From: Branchiostoma belcheri
Taxonomy: Eukaryota; Chordata; Leptocardii; Amphioxiformes; Branchiostomatidae
Reading direction: 5' to 3'
Length of the DNA: 64,000 nucleotides
NCBI RefSeq assembly: GCF_001625305.1
Contig: NW_017804065.1
Coordinates: 119,580 to 183,579, forward strand
Under the pieces are notes generated by a model. That model was not told the origin of the DNA. It ran no database searches and saw only the letters and a list, made by a program, of their open reading frames with translations. Below are positions 28,801 to 37,640 of the stretch, piece after piece. Numbering within the stretch: the first letter of the stretch is position 1; each line of letters opens with the position of its first letter. A program made the translations under genes and the position numbers.

Positions 28801-31219
28801 TACATATCATATTTATTTGATAAGGTACCATAGTAGGTGCAAACCAGTCAAAATCACAGTCACAAACAAGTCACAATCCAAATAGATACTCCCAAATGAT
28901 TAGTAGTAAACACAACAACCACCTAATATTTGCATACAAAACCTCAATGCCTACCACACGGCCTATTCCACAGGATTATAGAAATAGGAGTGTTTCTGAA
29001 ATATGAATTTACCTCAATATGAAAACTGATGCGGTGAAAAGAAAACAATGTACGTCAATTACAGAGACATACAACAGACACAACCATATTTTTTAGCTGC
29101 GAACACATTAAAATCAGCCCCGATACATAAACAAAGGCACACAGCTGATTCTGATCACTGACCCACCCCAATATCTGCCTGAAGGAAACCAGTCCGTCCC
29201 GCTATTCTAAACAACGAGTTGGCCAAATGTGCCTCATAAATGTAGGGGTGCATCTAAAATAATAACCACGAAAACAGCTATGGTAAAAATAAAAACACAA
29301 TTTGCATCATCACAGGCATGCCTGCTGACAACGTACAAAATTACTTGCCAATTAAACAAGGGGAACCCTGTGTTTTAGCTGCGAACGCGAAAAACCGACT
29401 GACCACAATACTCCTGCAGGAGGGATACCTCATTCACGGAGTAAAAACAAGTCATCTTACCACATGCATATAATGTCCTTGTCTAGGATGACTTAAACTC
29501 TAAATGGTGCATAACTAGGGTGCTGCACTAGATATCTCTAACCCAGTGGATAAATGTGAATGCAGGATACATGCTCCTGGAAAATTAAATTGTCTGTACA
29601 ATACCATAGATATACCATAAAACCAAAGTGTGCATATACTGGCTGTGCCTCATAAACTGCACAGTGAATATAATAGTGCTGTAGAGCCCTCAGGAAATAG
29701 CACCATTCAGCACTAATGCCATGTTTGCACTGTAATGTTGAGTGCTGGTCACCGATCACTGATAACCTATAGGCTAGCTACACATGCATGAAGATGAATG
29801 TCATTCAGTAACCTTCACCAAGAAGGTTATGTTTCTGGTGGTGCTTGTGGTTGTACGTTAGCACACACAATAGCAGCAGAACTGGACAGATGTTAACAAA
29901 AAGGGACAAATTTGATCAGGTAGACCTCCTAGCAGCAGATACGGTAACAGTCTACTACTAAGTCAATAACCGGTTGACGGATCATTTGTTGTAATTCTAT
30001 GTAGTTAGTAATGCTTGACATATTTACTAAATTAGATGACAATTATGCAAATAAGGGTCTAATTTGCATAAAGAGGAAATGCAAGGTACATTTTTAAGAG
30101 AAATGTGTGCATGGCTGACTCTAAACAAACTCGCCCAAAGGTTGCTGACAGTGGGACGCTGGCTTCAGGGTTGAACTTGACTTACAATCTAGAGGTTCTG
30201 GGTTGAAATAACAGGTCCCAATGTTTTGCCCTGGGGATTTTTAAGCACTTAATGGTGCACACTCTATGACAGGGATGCTGTGACAGTTTTGGTGAGGGCC
30301 CAAGTCTGAACTTCGCGTTTCTCATAATCTTCTGTGGAATGAGATACTTAAATGGCTAAAAAGTGTGAGAAGTGTTTTTCTGGTGGGTGAAAATTGATTT
30401 TAGTCTGGAGCCTTACATCTGGGTGTTCTTACTTCTGTGAAAACTTGTGAAAACAACAAGTACAGGTATTTCACAAAACAAACTTCTGAATTTTAGGAAG
30501 CTTACACTCCAGGACCTGTTCTCTGATAACACTGCCAAAGTTCTTGACTAATTAGTGCTCCACTCGTCGGTAACACAAGGTCTGTTCAAGGTCGTAACAG
30601 ACCATGCTTCTCTAGAGGGCGATTGTGTAGATTAGCCATATTAGAAGCACCCAATCCCCTAAGCTTATAGGTTACAAACATCAAGCATCTAGAAGAGGAT
30701 CAGAAAAGTGGAGAGCAAGTCAACCAGGCTCAGGCAAGTCTGCTACCACAATGAAAATAGATACTGTAACAAGAGAAATTCCCAGTCGTTTGTAGTCTTC
30801 ATTCATCACACTACAAATTTAAAATCTTATTCTGTATGGCTTTCAACCTAGATATTAAAATGCATTGAACCATACCTTTCCCCTCCTCCACGAAATTAGA
30901 CGTATATAGTATGGTACATTGTACTTAAATCAATTTACAGTATAGTAGTAGATATATGATTACCAGGCAAAATTTACAAAATTACAATTTCACAACAGCT
31001 ACCCTCCCTAACATTGCTACAATGCACACATACACTCTTACCTTTCTCTGGTACGAAGCACCTTCGAAACCACTGCACAACCCGGGAACATCTTCGATAT
31101 GTCGTAGAATCCTTTCTATGAACCAAAGGTTGCTGGCCATCCTGCTCCTTAGATGGGGGTCGGTATTTGTAGGGTAAAGAGTTTTCCTCCTTTTGTGTTG
31201 CCTTCCGTGACCGCTGCAT
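4528..31219 (-). CDS. KCNIP: Kv channel-interacting protein (KChIP), spliced coding sequence of the best-supported isoform
   Basis: KChIPs are neuronal-calcium-sensor EF-hand proteins that bind the cytoplasmic N-terminus of Kv4 potassium channels and change their surface expression and gating. The coding exons in order are 31219-31042, 12953-12829, 11130-11061 or 10987-10918, 10189-10119, 9693-9586, 9024-8920, 5222-5160 and 4575-4528. Their lengths are 178, 125, 70, 71, 108, 105, 63 and 48 nt. All phases join and give 255 residues plus stop, close to vertebrate KChIPs (about 220-285). The core shows the EF1 CPTG motif (degenerate loop) and canonical loops [12 protein letters not shown] (EF2), [12 protein letters not shown] (EF3) and [12 protein letters not shown] (EF4). 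It ends SMSVFDTIL, like the vertebrate SLQLFQNVM tail. The exon-length series 125/70/71/108/105/63 matches what I recall of vertebrate KCNIP genes. It is a single gene, so no paralogue number is assigned. Confidence 0.95.
5160..5222 (-). CDS. KCNIP: KChIP exon encoding EF-hand 4
   Basis: This 63-nt exon is bounded by CTGTTGCAG and GTAAGTGAA. It encodes [15 protein letters not shown] and six more residues, with a complete EF-hand loop (D1, N3, D5, G6, V8, E12). It is phase 0 at both ends, the same length as the corresponding vertebrate KCNIP exon. Confidence 0.93.
5223..8919 (-). other. KChIP intron between EF4 and the preceding exon
   Basis: This 3.7-kb intron has no recognisable exon. It holds a dispersed-repeat copy around 5590-5780 (see that entry), a poly-T/poly-G run at 5836-5856, and short ORFs that look random. 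Confidence 0.6.
5590..5780. repeat. Dispersed repeat, family with core GTGAAGTCTGCCATCTCTG
   Basis: The segment shares TGTATGTCTGTTTGCATT-like and GAAGTCTGCCATCTCTGATT blocks with 27860-28030, and weaker matches at 54080-54220, 58320-58460 and 62250-62385. At least five copies lie in introns and intergenic DNA of this window. It has no coding capacity; the class is undetermined, and a non-autonomous element is possible. Confidence 0.5.
8920..9024 (-). CDS. KCNIP: KChIP exon between EF-hands 3 and 4
   Basis: This 105-nt, phase 0-0 exon has acceptor CTCTACAGGA on the minus strand and donor GTAGACAG. It begins [20 protein letters not shown] and ends HVERVFQ, a KChIP signature nearly identical to the vertebrate segment ([14 protein letters not shown]). 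A longer open frame runs on past the donor and is intronic. Confidence 0.95.
9283..9470. repeat. Dispersed repeat, copy 1 of a pair
   Basis: The blocks TACACCTCT, CCAATAGGAGCTCAGG, CACTATGG, GGTAACAGA, TCTCAGTCTGA and ATGTTCCCAATT recur in the same order and orientation at 37403-37640. Both copies are in KChIP introns. No ORF is present, so it is probably a degenerate non-autonomous element. Confidence 0.6.
9586..9693 (-). CDS. KCNIP: KChIP exon encoding EF-hand 3
   Basis: This 108-nt, phase 0-0 exon is preceded by CTAATTTCAG and followed by GTAAGAGT. It starts [20 protein letters not shown] and ends [14 protein letters not shown]. The first glutamate completes position 12 of the EF2 loop, and the end of the exon is the canonical EF3 loop. 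Confidence 0.96.
10119..10189 (-). CDS. KCNIP: KChIP exon encoding EF-hand 2
   Basis: This 71-nt exon has acceptor TCTCTTCACAG and donor GTGAGCAC. It encodes (D)[18 protein letters not shown] and TISFE. Joined to the next exon, the loop is [12 protein letters not shown] with glutamate at position 12. From memory, vertebrate KChIPs usually have aspartate there. Confidence 0.95.
10918..10987 (-). CDS. KCNIP: KChIP EF-hand 1 exon, alternative version A (downstream copy)
   Basis: This 70-nt exon has acceptor GGCTTCTTGCAG and donor GTCAGTGG. It encodes [20 protein letters not shown] plus PQG, with the CPxG motif that marks EF1 of NCS proteins. It is a duplicate of the exon at 11061-11130: same length and phases, 57 of 70 bases and 19 of 23 residues identical by my count. 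The two are separated by only 73 bp, and using both would add 140 nt and shift the frame. Mutually exclusive use is therefore inferred. Both copies are intact. Confidence 0.9.
11061..11130 (-). CDS. KCNIP: KChIP EF-hand 1 exon, alternative version B (upstream copy)
   Basis: This 70-nt exon has acceptor CACTTTTCCAG and donor GTAAGTACG, a stronger donor than copy A. It encodes [20 protein letters not shown] plus PQG. It differs from copy A at four residues (Ala/Thr, Glu/Ser, Ala/Ser, Gln/Glu in A/B order), all in or near the second helix of EF1. The phases (0 in, 1 out) fit the neighbouring 125-nt and 71-nt exons. Confidence 0.9.
11385..11893 (+). mobile_element. 5'-truncated non-LTR retrotransposon (LINE) 3' end
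   Basis: Frame 11385-11582 ends with [16 protein letters not shown] and [12 protein letters not shown], the pattern typical of the C-terminus of LINE reverse transcriptases (GAxLWNxLP...SFKxxL). It is followed by a roughly 300-bp 3' UTR ending CCCTGGGTAAATAAATAAA and a short ATGAAA-rich tail, a usual LINE 3' terminus. The piece lies antisense in the KChIP intron between exon B and the 125-nt exon. It is a dead remnant with no catalytic domain. The clade (CR1/L2-like) is a guess. Confidence 0.75.
12565..12685. repeat. Dispersed repeat shared with 34078-34195
   Basis: The blocks ATCCTGTGAT, GTCAACA, ACCAGGAT and GTTTCAAAC (with variants) occur in the same order here and at 34078-34195. The similarity is low and there is no coding content. 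Confidence 0.35.
12829..12953 (-). CDS. KCNIP: First common KChIP exon, accepting all alternative N-termini
   Basis: This 125-nt exon has acceptor TATGTTACAG and donor GTGAGACAC. It starts with AA, completing a split codon (GAA when the first exon ends in G), and reads [20 protein letters not shown], then [20 protein letters not shown] and Q. It corresponds to the vertebrate segment with HRPEGLEQLQ and FTKKELQ, the start of the conserved core. All four candidate upstream exons end in phase 1 with G. Confidence 0.95.
13030..13660. repeat. Minisatellite, about 40-45 bp units with higher-order structure
   Basis: About 14 units carry the core CCTGTCCTTGGTGCTGAACA followed by CCATCCACACACATACAAA or variants. 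A three-to-four-unit pattern (an ordinary unit, one with CTGTACAAA, one with CCAGTGCTGTACATC, one with AAGAAAACATCTG) repeats, so there is a higher-order period of about 150 bp. It lies in the intron just upstream of the first common KChIP exon. Open frames on both strands across it come from repetition, not genes. The same unit in reverse complement is found at 46207-46395. Confidence 0.9.
18821..18896. repeat. Long imperfect palindrome
   Basis: The left arm GGCAGGAATA-TA-CCCCTGGC pairs with the right arm GCCAGGGG-(9 bp)-TATTCCTGC. At the centre is the perfect palindrome CCCCCGGGGG (18849-18858). It could be the centre of a decayed inverted-repeat element or a foldback structure. Confidence 0.6.
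19386..19588 (+). mobile_element. MITE of the TACTGTAAATT family
   Basis: It shares TTTTATTTCTG...TGAGCTCTCCACC, AATTATGACACC, GTTTCAACTGC and CTGCAAAAATAA...GAATTTA with the better-preserved copy at 22438-22616. No coding capacity. Confidence 0.6.
21756..21783 (-). CDS. KCNIP: Candidate short alternative first coding exon of KChIP
   Basis: The ATG at 21783-21781 opens nine codons (MDFDGPDSY) plus G, followed by donor GTAATGATA. The phase (1, ending in G) matches the first common exon and would give [18 protein letters not shown], a 205-residue protein. Short acidic N-termini from internal promoters are known in vertebrate KCNIP genes. The exon is too short for homology, so support rests on the start codon, donor and phase. 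Confidence 0.45.
22438..22616 (+). mobile_element. MITE with TACTGTAAATT terminal inverted repeats
   Basis: It starts TACTGTAAATT and ends AATTTACAGTA, perfect 11-bp inverted termini 179 bp apart. The interior has GTTTTATTTTGCAGTGACCT, CATGACACC and CCTTGCAAAAATAAATG. Related copies are at 19386-19588, about 17445-17600 and 49527-49722 (reverse). It is non-autonomous; the class is inferred from the inverted termini. Confidence 0.7.
22794..22884. repeat. (GT)n microsatellite
   Basis: About 90 bp of GT/TTGT repeat has short interruptions. The long low-complexity open frames on both strands here are artefacts. Confidence 0.9.
24985..25232. repeat. Tandem repeat, units about 70-75 bp
   Basis: Four diverged units each begin TTTTCAGCACCATGGACTG or close to it, and contain GCATGGTTTT and ATCACTACAGA variants. 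It lies in a KChIP intron. Confidence 0.7.
26121..26348 (+). mobile_element. tRNA-derived SINE
   Basis: The head resembles a tRNA promoter: A box TGGCCAAGTGG at 26131-26141 and B box GGTTCAATCAC at 26175-26185. The body has GACCTTGGGAAAGGCACTTT and AGGTGTAAAATGGGTACCTG, sequence shared by a widespread deuterostome SINE core as I recall it. It is inserted in the KChIP intron, antisense to the gene. No complete tRNA fold is expected. Confidence 0.75.
26690..27010. repeat. Two-unit tandem duplication, about 169 bp
   Basis: CTATGGACACACT, AACCATAA and AGTAAGAATTA...TTGTTGATT recur in order with an offset of about 169 bp (first unit near 26698, second near 26867). The units are diverged and non-coding. 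Confidence 0.65.
27293..27383 (-). CDS. KCNIP: Candidate alternative first coding exon of KChIP (30 codons)
   Basis: The ATG at 27383-27381 (G at -3, G at +4) opens [15 protein letters not shown], then [15 protein letters not shown] plus G, with donor GTGTGCAC. Phase 1 ending in G matches the first common exon and gives a 226-residue isoform. Upstream lie two CCAAT boxes (minus-strand ATTGG/CCAAT near 27483-27520) and a TTTATAAATAG element near 27560-27571, compatible with an internal promoter. No family match of the N-terminus itself is recognised. Confidence 0.6.
27480..27575 (-). promoter_or_regulatory. Possible internal promoter for the 27293-27383 first exon
   Basis: A CCAAT-type motif in each orientation (about 27484-27490 and 27513-27518) and an AT-rich TTTATAAATAG lie 100-190 bp upstream of the ATG at 27383. 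The assignment is inference from motif position only. Confidence 0.3.
27860..28030. repeat. Dispersed repeat, family with core GCCTGCCATCTCTGATTGCC
   Basis: Same family as 5590-5780: TGTATGTGTTTGTGTTTCCC, CAATGCAG and GGTGAAGCCTGCCATCTCTG blocks. Non-coding. Confidence 0.5.
31042..31219 (-). CDS. KCNIP: Alternative first coding exon of KChIP (59 codons)
   Basis: The ATG at 31219-31217 lies in a good context (TTCACCATGC). It opens [20 protein letters not shown] and continues through a Lys/Arg-rich stretch to [15 protein letters not shown] plus G, then donor GTAAGAGT. Phase and last base match the first common exon, giving a 255-residue protein. The basic, tryptophan-containing N-terminus with a nearby cysteine resembles vertebrate KChIP2/3 N-termini (RCCLVKW-type), where cysteines are palmitoylated. 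The same modification here is inference. Confidence 0.75.
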
Positions 31220-32393
31220 GGTGAACTGTCTCCTCTGTTATTACATGTACATGTAGGTCTGTACTCTATCAGTACTCACTCACTCAACTGGATCATCCAA
31301 TGTGGCAAGGCACAGAGCCTCTCTCAGCAGTTCCGAGTTGTGGTTTTTTTCTTTACTAGTACTCTGGCTACAGCAGCAGCATAATAAAAGCCAGGATCCC
31401 CATCGAATATTGTTTCCTTTTAGAGGAAAGACAGCAGGAAAACCTAATTGTTATATAGGCGGCAAACAAGTACAACAAGTGTACTCAAAAAATCAATGAC
31501 AGAGTACTACAACCAGTTGCACAGTCAGTATGGAAGCCGCTTCCCATAAAATACTTCAAGTTTTCCTCTGCGTTCTTCAAGCGAAGCTCCATAAACATAG
31601 CCTGTAGAAAAGTAACCTTAGCAAATGACCCGCACTGTGTCAATACGTTCAACACAATGGCGTAAAAGGACACCTGTACTGGAAACACTATCCTTCACAC
31701 AGCTGCACGTGTATACACCACCCACAGCCACATGTGGGCTGGTACCTTCTGGTAATCAAATGAGCAGGCCCCTCTGTCCAATGCCTGATTTAACAAAATA
31801 AATGTGAGCCTTCCTTTATCAAATCAACACATTACTGATTCCGGATGATCCATTACAAAACAGTTGGTTAAACGAGTGGGCCTCTCACAATTGATCAGAG
31901 ATGAGCTAAAGCATACGACGCCCTGGGGACGTATACCAAGGTACACAGGTCAGCCCCTGATACAGCTCATCCAGTTGGTACGACTTGACAAGGTGACTTC
32001 AATGTTGTTCAGTCACAGACCGTCGAGTAACAAGTGTGTGGATGCAGAACATGAACAGCCTACTCGTCATCATTTGCATCTGTCATCAAACCTCTCTGGT
32101 AGGCTCCTGGGAGTCTGAAGTACAGTCAGTGTGGGACAGATTATAGCCTGTGCTGTTGATAATGACAGCCTTCAGATACAGGGAACAGGCAACAGGAAAG
32201 TCACAGTATACATGTCATGTAAGGATATTGTGCTTGCATGACCGAAATCTCCTTGGGGATTGACATGATTCAAATTAATTTGGGAAATTAGAAAACTGAA
32301 GTCCCTTTAACATTTCTCGAGATATAACGTTACAATCTTTCAAAGGTTCCAAATAAAAAAAGTCTTTAGTTACAAAACAAGCTGTAGTGTAAG

Positions 32394-32780
32394 GGGGCCC
32401 AAACCTACACCAATTTTCCTGGCTACAGATAATGAAAATCTAAAAATCTGTCTTCCCAAGACCTTAGCCTAGACTCTACATAACACCTATGAGAACAATC
32501 CATCCATAGCCTGTTGAGTTATGCTTGCCAAAATACATGGAAACATAGACAAACAGACTGCAATTATCATGACTAAAACAAAATTTACAGAAACAACATT
32601 CTACTATCCCTTCATGCCATGTTGTATAAAACTGATTTTATGTAATAATCAGTATCATTAAAGCAGAATTATGATTAAGCTACAAGTGTACAAGTCCCCA
32701 GACTTGGTTTTTAAGTTAGTATTTCAATCTAGCGTTATTATCTTAAGATCCGAGAACCAACAAATAAAATAGGTGTGGCC
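32394..32780. mobile_element. Degenerate MITE of the GGCCACACCAATTT family
   Basis: The right end ATCCGAGAACCAACAAATAA...AGGTGTGGCC (32748-32780) is a near copy of the right terminal repeat at 53652-53686. A weaker left end (CCTACACCAATTTTC) begins near 32400, giving about the same total length. Confidence 0.5.
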
Positions 32781-33174
32781 CAATATTTCAAAAACAACAT
32801 CCATGATGGAACGTGTTGCTAACAGCTTGAGAAACCGTTGCCTAGCAACATTCACGTCACCCCTGGTGGAATATCACTCATCACCACGGCAACTGTACAT
32901 ATGAGGAGGGGGCAAATACATTAAGCAGTGACTCTGTAAGAGCCTGGTGGAGTAATATCTCACAGTCCCATTAAAACCACCCTGTTTACAGAAATACACG
33001 TCACCCTGTGTTTGAATAGAGGGCTGCTGTCACCAGGGAAATAAATGAAAGAGTCTGCAAATAAAAGAGGGTTTGCATGCCTTTTCTGTTTCCATTTTGG
33101 GTCCAAATCATTGCATGCTGTGCATTATACATGTAAGCCAGCTTTTATTCAGAGTTAAGTGTTGGCAGTGATAA

Positions 33175-33535
33175 CATAATTGGTCACTCTACATTTGTGG
33201 TACCATCATGTTATTTGTTATCCTGAATTCATTGTTAGGCATTATATTGACATTATCCTAGACAACCAGGTCTAACTCAATGTTAAGTTTTCATAGAAAA
33301 TTATTTGTGAAGCATAATTGTCACAGTGACTTCAATTCTACGCACCACAATATTATCCTGAATTCATTGTTATGCATTTATTTAGTGACAAAATTGTACC
33401 CAACCAGCTCTAACTCAACGTTAATTGTTGATGGTAGATTACTTGTGAAATGTAAGTAGTCACTTTAGTTCTACATACCACATTATTTGTTATCCTGAAC
33501 TCATCCTTAAGCATTATTGACAAAATCTTTGAAGC
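33175..33535. repeat. Tandem repeat, about 136 bp, nearly three units
   Basis: TATCCTGAATTC or TATCCTGAACTC occurs at about 33219, 33354 and 33491. Shared GGCATTA, AACTCAA and TTACTTGTGAA blocks lie between. It is in a KChIP intron. Confidence 0.7.
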
Positions 33536-35460
33536 CAAACACCAGATTGCCCCAGAGCTAAGGAGATGAGAGATGAATCAAGTTGTGAGAATAATCCTGG
33601 GAATGCTTCACTGTCAAAGGACTATAATGTACATAACATACATGTTCTGAAGGGACCAAGGTTTTTGACATTTGTCTGGGAAGTAATGCGATCAGTTTAA
33701 TCCAACCTTTAATTTGTCCTTCCCTGAGTTATTGTTGCTAATAACGGACATTAATTATGGCCATTCGGTCATTTTGACAGGTAATATTGGCATACATGAT
33801 ATGCAGAAGATTAGAATTAGGTCAAACCATACCACAAGGTCAGCATGCATTTGGTGAGATGAATTTTGCACTTCTGTACCCTCTAGTCTTGCCCTTTAAT
33901 TTAACAGTCTGTTAACTTTTACATCAGTAATGGATCACTAGATGGAGTTTGCCTGTAACATTCATCTGTGTTCACAGCACATCTGTAGGTGAGTGTTCTG
34001 AAAATGGAAAATGGTGCCCTTAGGCTATAACAAGTTAACGTCTTGGTTACTGGATGCTTGTAGTAAAATGATGGAGCAGGCAGGTGAGATAACAATGAAC
34101 AAAACTGACACGATCCTGTGATACATGCAGATCCAATGAGCTGCAATGTCAACAGACCAGGATCGCTAATGTTTCAAACAACAAACTTACCATTTTGATG
34201 CATTCATTAATGGAAACACTGTTACAGTAGAAAGTAAGGAGGACAAGGACTTTCTTTGACAGATGCTGGCTAGAAAAGAGAATTTGTGGTCATTGCTTGA
34301 TATCTACAGAGAAATACAATTGCATACTATTGTATTAAGTACTGTAACACTAACACCAGTAAAGGACAAACTTGGAAGTTGTCATTCTGTACATTAATTT
34401 TCTTTTCATAATCTTTATGAGTGCATCAGTTTGGTAATTCCCCCTCCAAGGGAAAGTTGGCAAGTTTCTACAGCTTTCACTTCCAGTACAGCTTGTGAGG
34501 CGCTCAATTCAGAAAACCAATCTCCGATCACTCATCTGTAAAATGTGCATTTTGGTCTCTTATGGAGCCAAGAGAGGCTCTGATTAGTGAGAAAAGTTCC
34601 CTCATTGAGGCAATTTCATTCCGATTGCAAGTTTGGCTACTTTTGGGAATGTCTTTATCTACTTGAGTGCTAGACTGTTAGGGGGAGTATAATCTGAATA
34701 CAGAGTGCCATGGCCAATGTGAAGCATACGTACAGTCATGTGTTTGGATTGGAAAAGATCTCTTGTGGTAGCATTTAGATCCTGTGGAGTAAGCATTTAG
34801 ATCTATCAGAAGATTCCTGTTCCTTTCTCTTAGTTTAATTTTTGTTTTCCCACCCAGCCTCATTTATTTCCTGCAAATATCCGAGAACCAAGAAGTCATA
34901 TTGGCATGTCCTGATGAAACATACATTCTAGCTGCGAGCAGTCAGTTGTCCTTGTTCACACCACTGAAGGGCATATTTGACAGTACAGTGAGACGTTCTG
35001 CTGATCCACAAATCCAGCAGGATCTACCTCGTCCTTCCGTTTCATCTCCCTGGAATTTTTTAGCACTTTTAGCGGCTTTGAGTTTTATTTGTCATTACAC
35101 AGCAGTTACATCAATTGCTTTGGGATTGCCTTGCTTACATTTCAGTATCTAGCTAAGGGTTTTACATAACCATAAACCTTTGACAAGTTTTGTTTTCCCA
35201 ATAACTACGAAAATGATGCAAAACATACCACTACCAAATATGAAATCTCTATAATTTACCATTTCTTTGGCAACCTAAGGCAGAAATGCCCACTGACCTG
35301 GATTAGCACTAGTATCTGAGTTTAGGCCAAGGAACTTATAGCTGTACAGCCAAAGTGATTGTTCCAGTACATAACAGACCGAGTCAACTTACAAAAGCTC
35401 CCTCTTTCAGAGTTGACTAGCACTGCATCCTATAGAGTACACATGGAATCATACAGATAT

Positions 35461-36886
35461 AACCTATACAGCTAAGGTACTGAAACACTATCTATCAAAA
35501 CTGCTATCAAACCGGAAATATACAGCTAAGGTACTGAAATGCTATCCATTAAAACTGCTATTAAACCAGACCTATACAGCTAAGGTACTGAAACACTATC
35601 CATTAAAACTGCTATTAAACCAGATCTATGCTAAGGTACTGAAATGCTATCCATTGAAACTGCTATTAAACCAGACCTTTACAGCTAAGGTACTGAAATG
35701 CTATCCATTGAAACTGCCATTAAATCAAACCTATACAGCTAAGGTACTGAAACGCTATCCATTAAAACTGCTATTAAACCAGATCTATACAGCTAAGGTA
35801 CTGAAATGCTATCCATTGAAACTGCTATTAAACCAGATCTATGCTAAGGTACTGAAATGTAATACATTAAAACTGCCATTAAACCAGACCTATACAGCTA
35901 AGGTACTGAAATGCTATCCATTAAAACTGCCATTAAACCAGATCTATACAGCGAAGGTACTGAAATGCTATCCATTAAAACTGCCATTAAACCAGACTTA
36001 TACATCTAAGGTACTGAAACACTATCCATTAAAACTGCTATTAAACCAGGCCTATACAGCTAAGGTACTGAAATGCTATCCATTGAAACTGCTATTAAAC
36101 CAGATCTATGCTAAGGTACTGAAATGCTATCCATTAAAACTGCTATTAAACCAGACTTATACATCTAAGGTACTGAAACACTATCCATTAAAACTGCTAT
36201 TAAACCAGACCTATACAGCTAAGGTACTGAAATGCTATCCATTAAAACTGCTATTAAACCAGACCTATACAGCTAAGGTACTGAAATGCTATCCATTGAA
36301 ACTGCCATTAAATCAAACCTATACAGCTAAGGTACTGAAATGCTATCCATTAAAACTGCTATTAAACCAGATCTATGCTAAGGTACTGAAATGTAATCCA
36401 TTAAAACTGCTATTAAACCAGACCTATACAGCTAAGGTACTGAAACACTATGCATTAAAATTGCTATTAAACCAGACCTATACAGCTAAGGTACTGAAAT
36501 GCTATCCATTAAAACTGCTATTAAACCAGATCTATGCTAAGGTACTGAAATGTAATCCATTAAATCTGCCATTAAACCAGACCTATACAGCTAAGGTACT
36601 GAAACACTATCCATTAAAACTGCTATTAAACCAGACCTATACAGCTAAGGTACTGAAATGCTATCCATTAAAACTGCTATTAAACCAGATCTATGCTAAG
36701 GTACTGAAATGTAATCCATTAAAACTGCTATTAAACCAGACCTATACAGATGAGGTACTGAAATGCTATCCATCAAACTGCCATTAAACCAGAGTCTAGT
36801 TACCCATACCCTGAAACACTATGCATTAAAACTACCATTACACCTGACCTATACAGCTAAGGTACTGAAACATTATCCATTAAAAA
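35461..36886. repeat. 54-bp (51-bp variant) satellite array, about 26 units
   Basis: The unit is ACAGCTAAGGTACTGAAATG, CTATCCATTAAAACTGCTAT, TAAACCAGACCTAT. The two length variants differ by a 3-bp deletion (CTATACAGCTAAG versus CTATGCTAAG). Since 54 and 51 are both multiples of 3 and the plus frame has no stop, an uninterrupted 377-codon frame results (35654-36787, consensus KLLLNQTYTAKVLKCYPL). That frame begins at TTG, has no ATG at its head, and lies in an intron on the strand opposite to KChIP, so I treat it as non-coding. Confidence 0.9.
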
Positions 36887-37402
36887 CAGCCAACAATTGC
36901 TATTGAAAATGTCATGTCTTCACAACCAGGGAAGTACATGTACAACAGTGCCTTTCATTTTCAATCCTGAATAATTCATACGCAACGTTTCAGTTGTCTT
37001 TTCCCATCTCACTACTGATCAGATAGAAACCACAGGGTTGACATGTGGAGATATATGGGGAATATCACACCGTGGATCCAATGTCACACAAGGTACCAGC
37101 CTGACTGCTGGATGAATGGGGCAAGGTGATGTTCTATTTGCCATACCGGTACTGGCAGGGAGAAAATTGAATTTTTTCAATAAAAAAGCCATAATTTATC
37201 AAAATAATTGTGTCCTCAAACAACATACATTTAGAATACTTCTACTAATGAATACTCCACATGACATTGATGCATCAAAAATACAATGTTAGGTCAGTGA
37301 ATAAGTTTTTCATTCTACATTTGTCCATTATCATTTCACATAAACACAACTATAACTGATTCAATTATGCATTGTCTTTTGGTAGAGATTGACAAATAGC
37401 CA

Positions 37403-37640
37403 TATACACCTCTAGCTCCAGAAAACCATTCCCAAAACAACCAATAGGAGCTCAGGATTCTTCATCACTATAAAAATCTGTCCAATAGGGGTTAAGGATT
37501 CTCTACCACTATGGAAACCAGTCATCGCGGACTCTAACACTATGGTAACAGATAGTTCTCAGTCTGAGAATCCAACTACATATTAGCACATATTATGCAT
37601 ACATCAAGAGGACTAAGATGTTCCCAATTTTGGCTTGATC
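37403..37640. repeat. Dispersed repeat, copy 2 of the pair with 9283-9470
   Basis: Same blocks in the same order as 9283-9470, with an extra partial duplication (CCAATAGG occurs twice, AGGATTCT twice). Non-coding. Confidence 0.6.

Noticed and set aside
35654..36787. 377-codon open frame as a repeat protein gene
   Set aside because: It starts at TTG with no ATG at its head, is wholly made of the 54/51-bp satellite, and lies in an intron opposite to KChIP. A unit length divisible by three explains the open frame.
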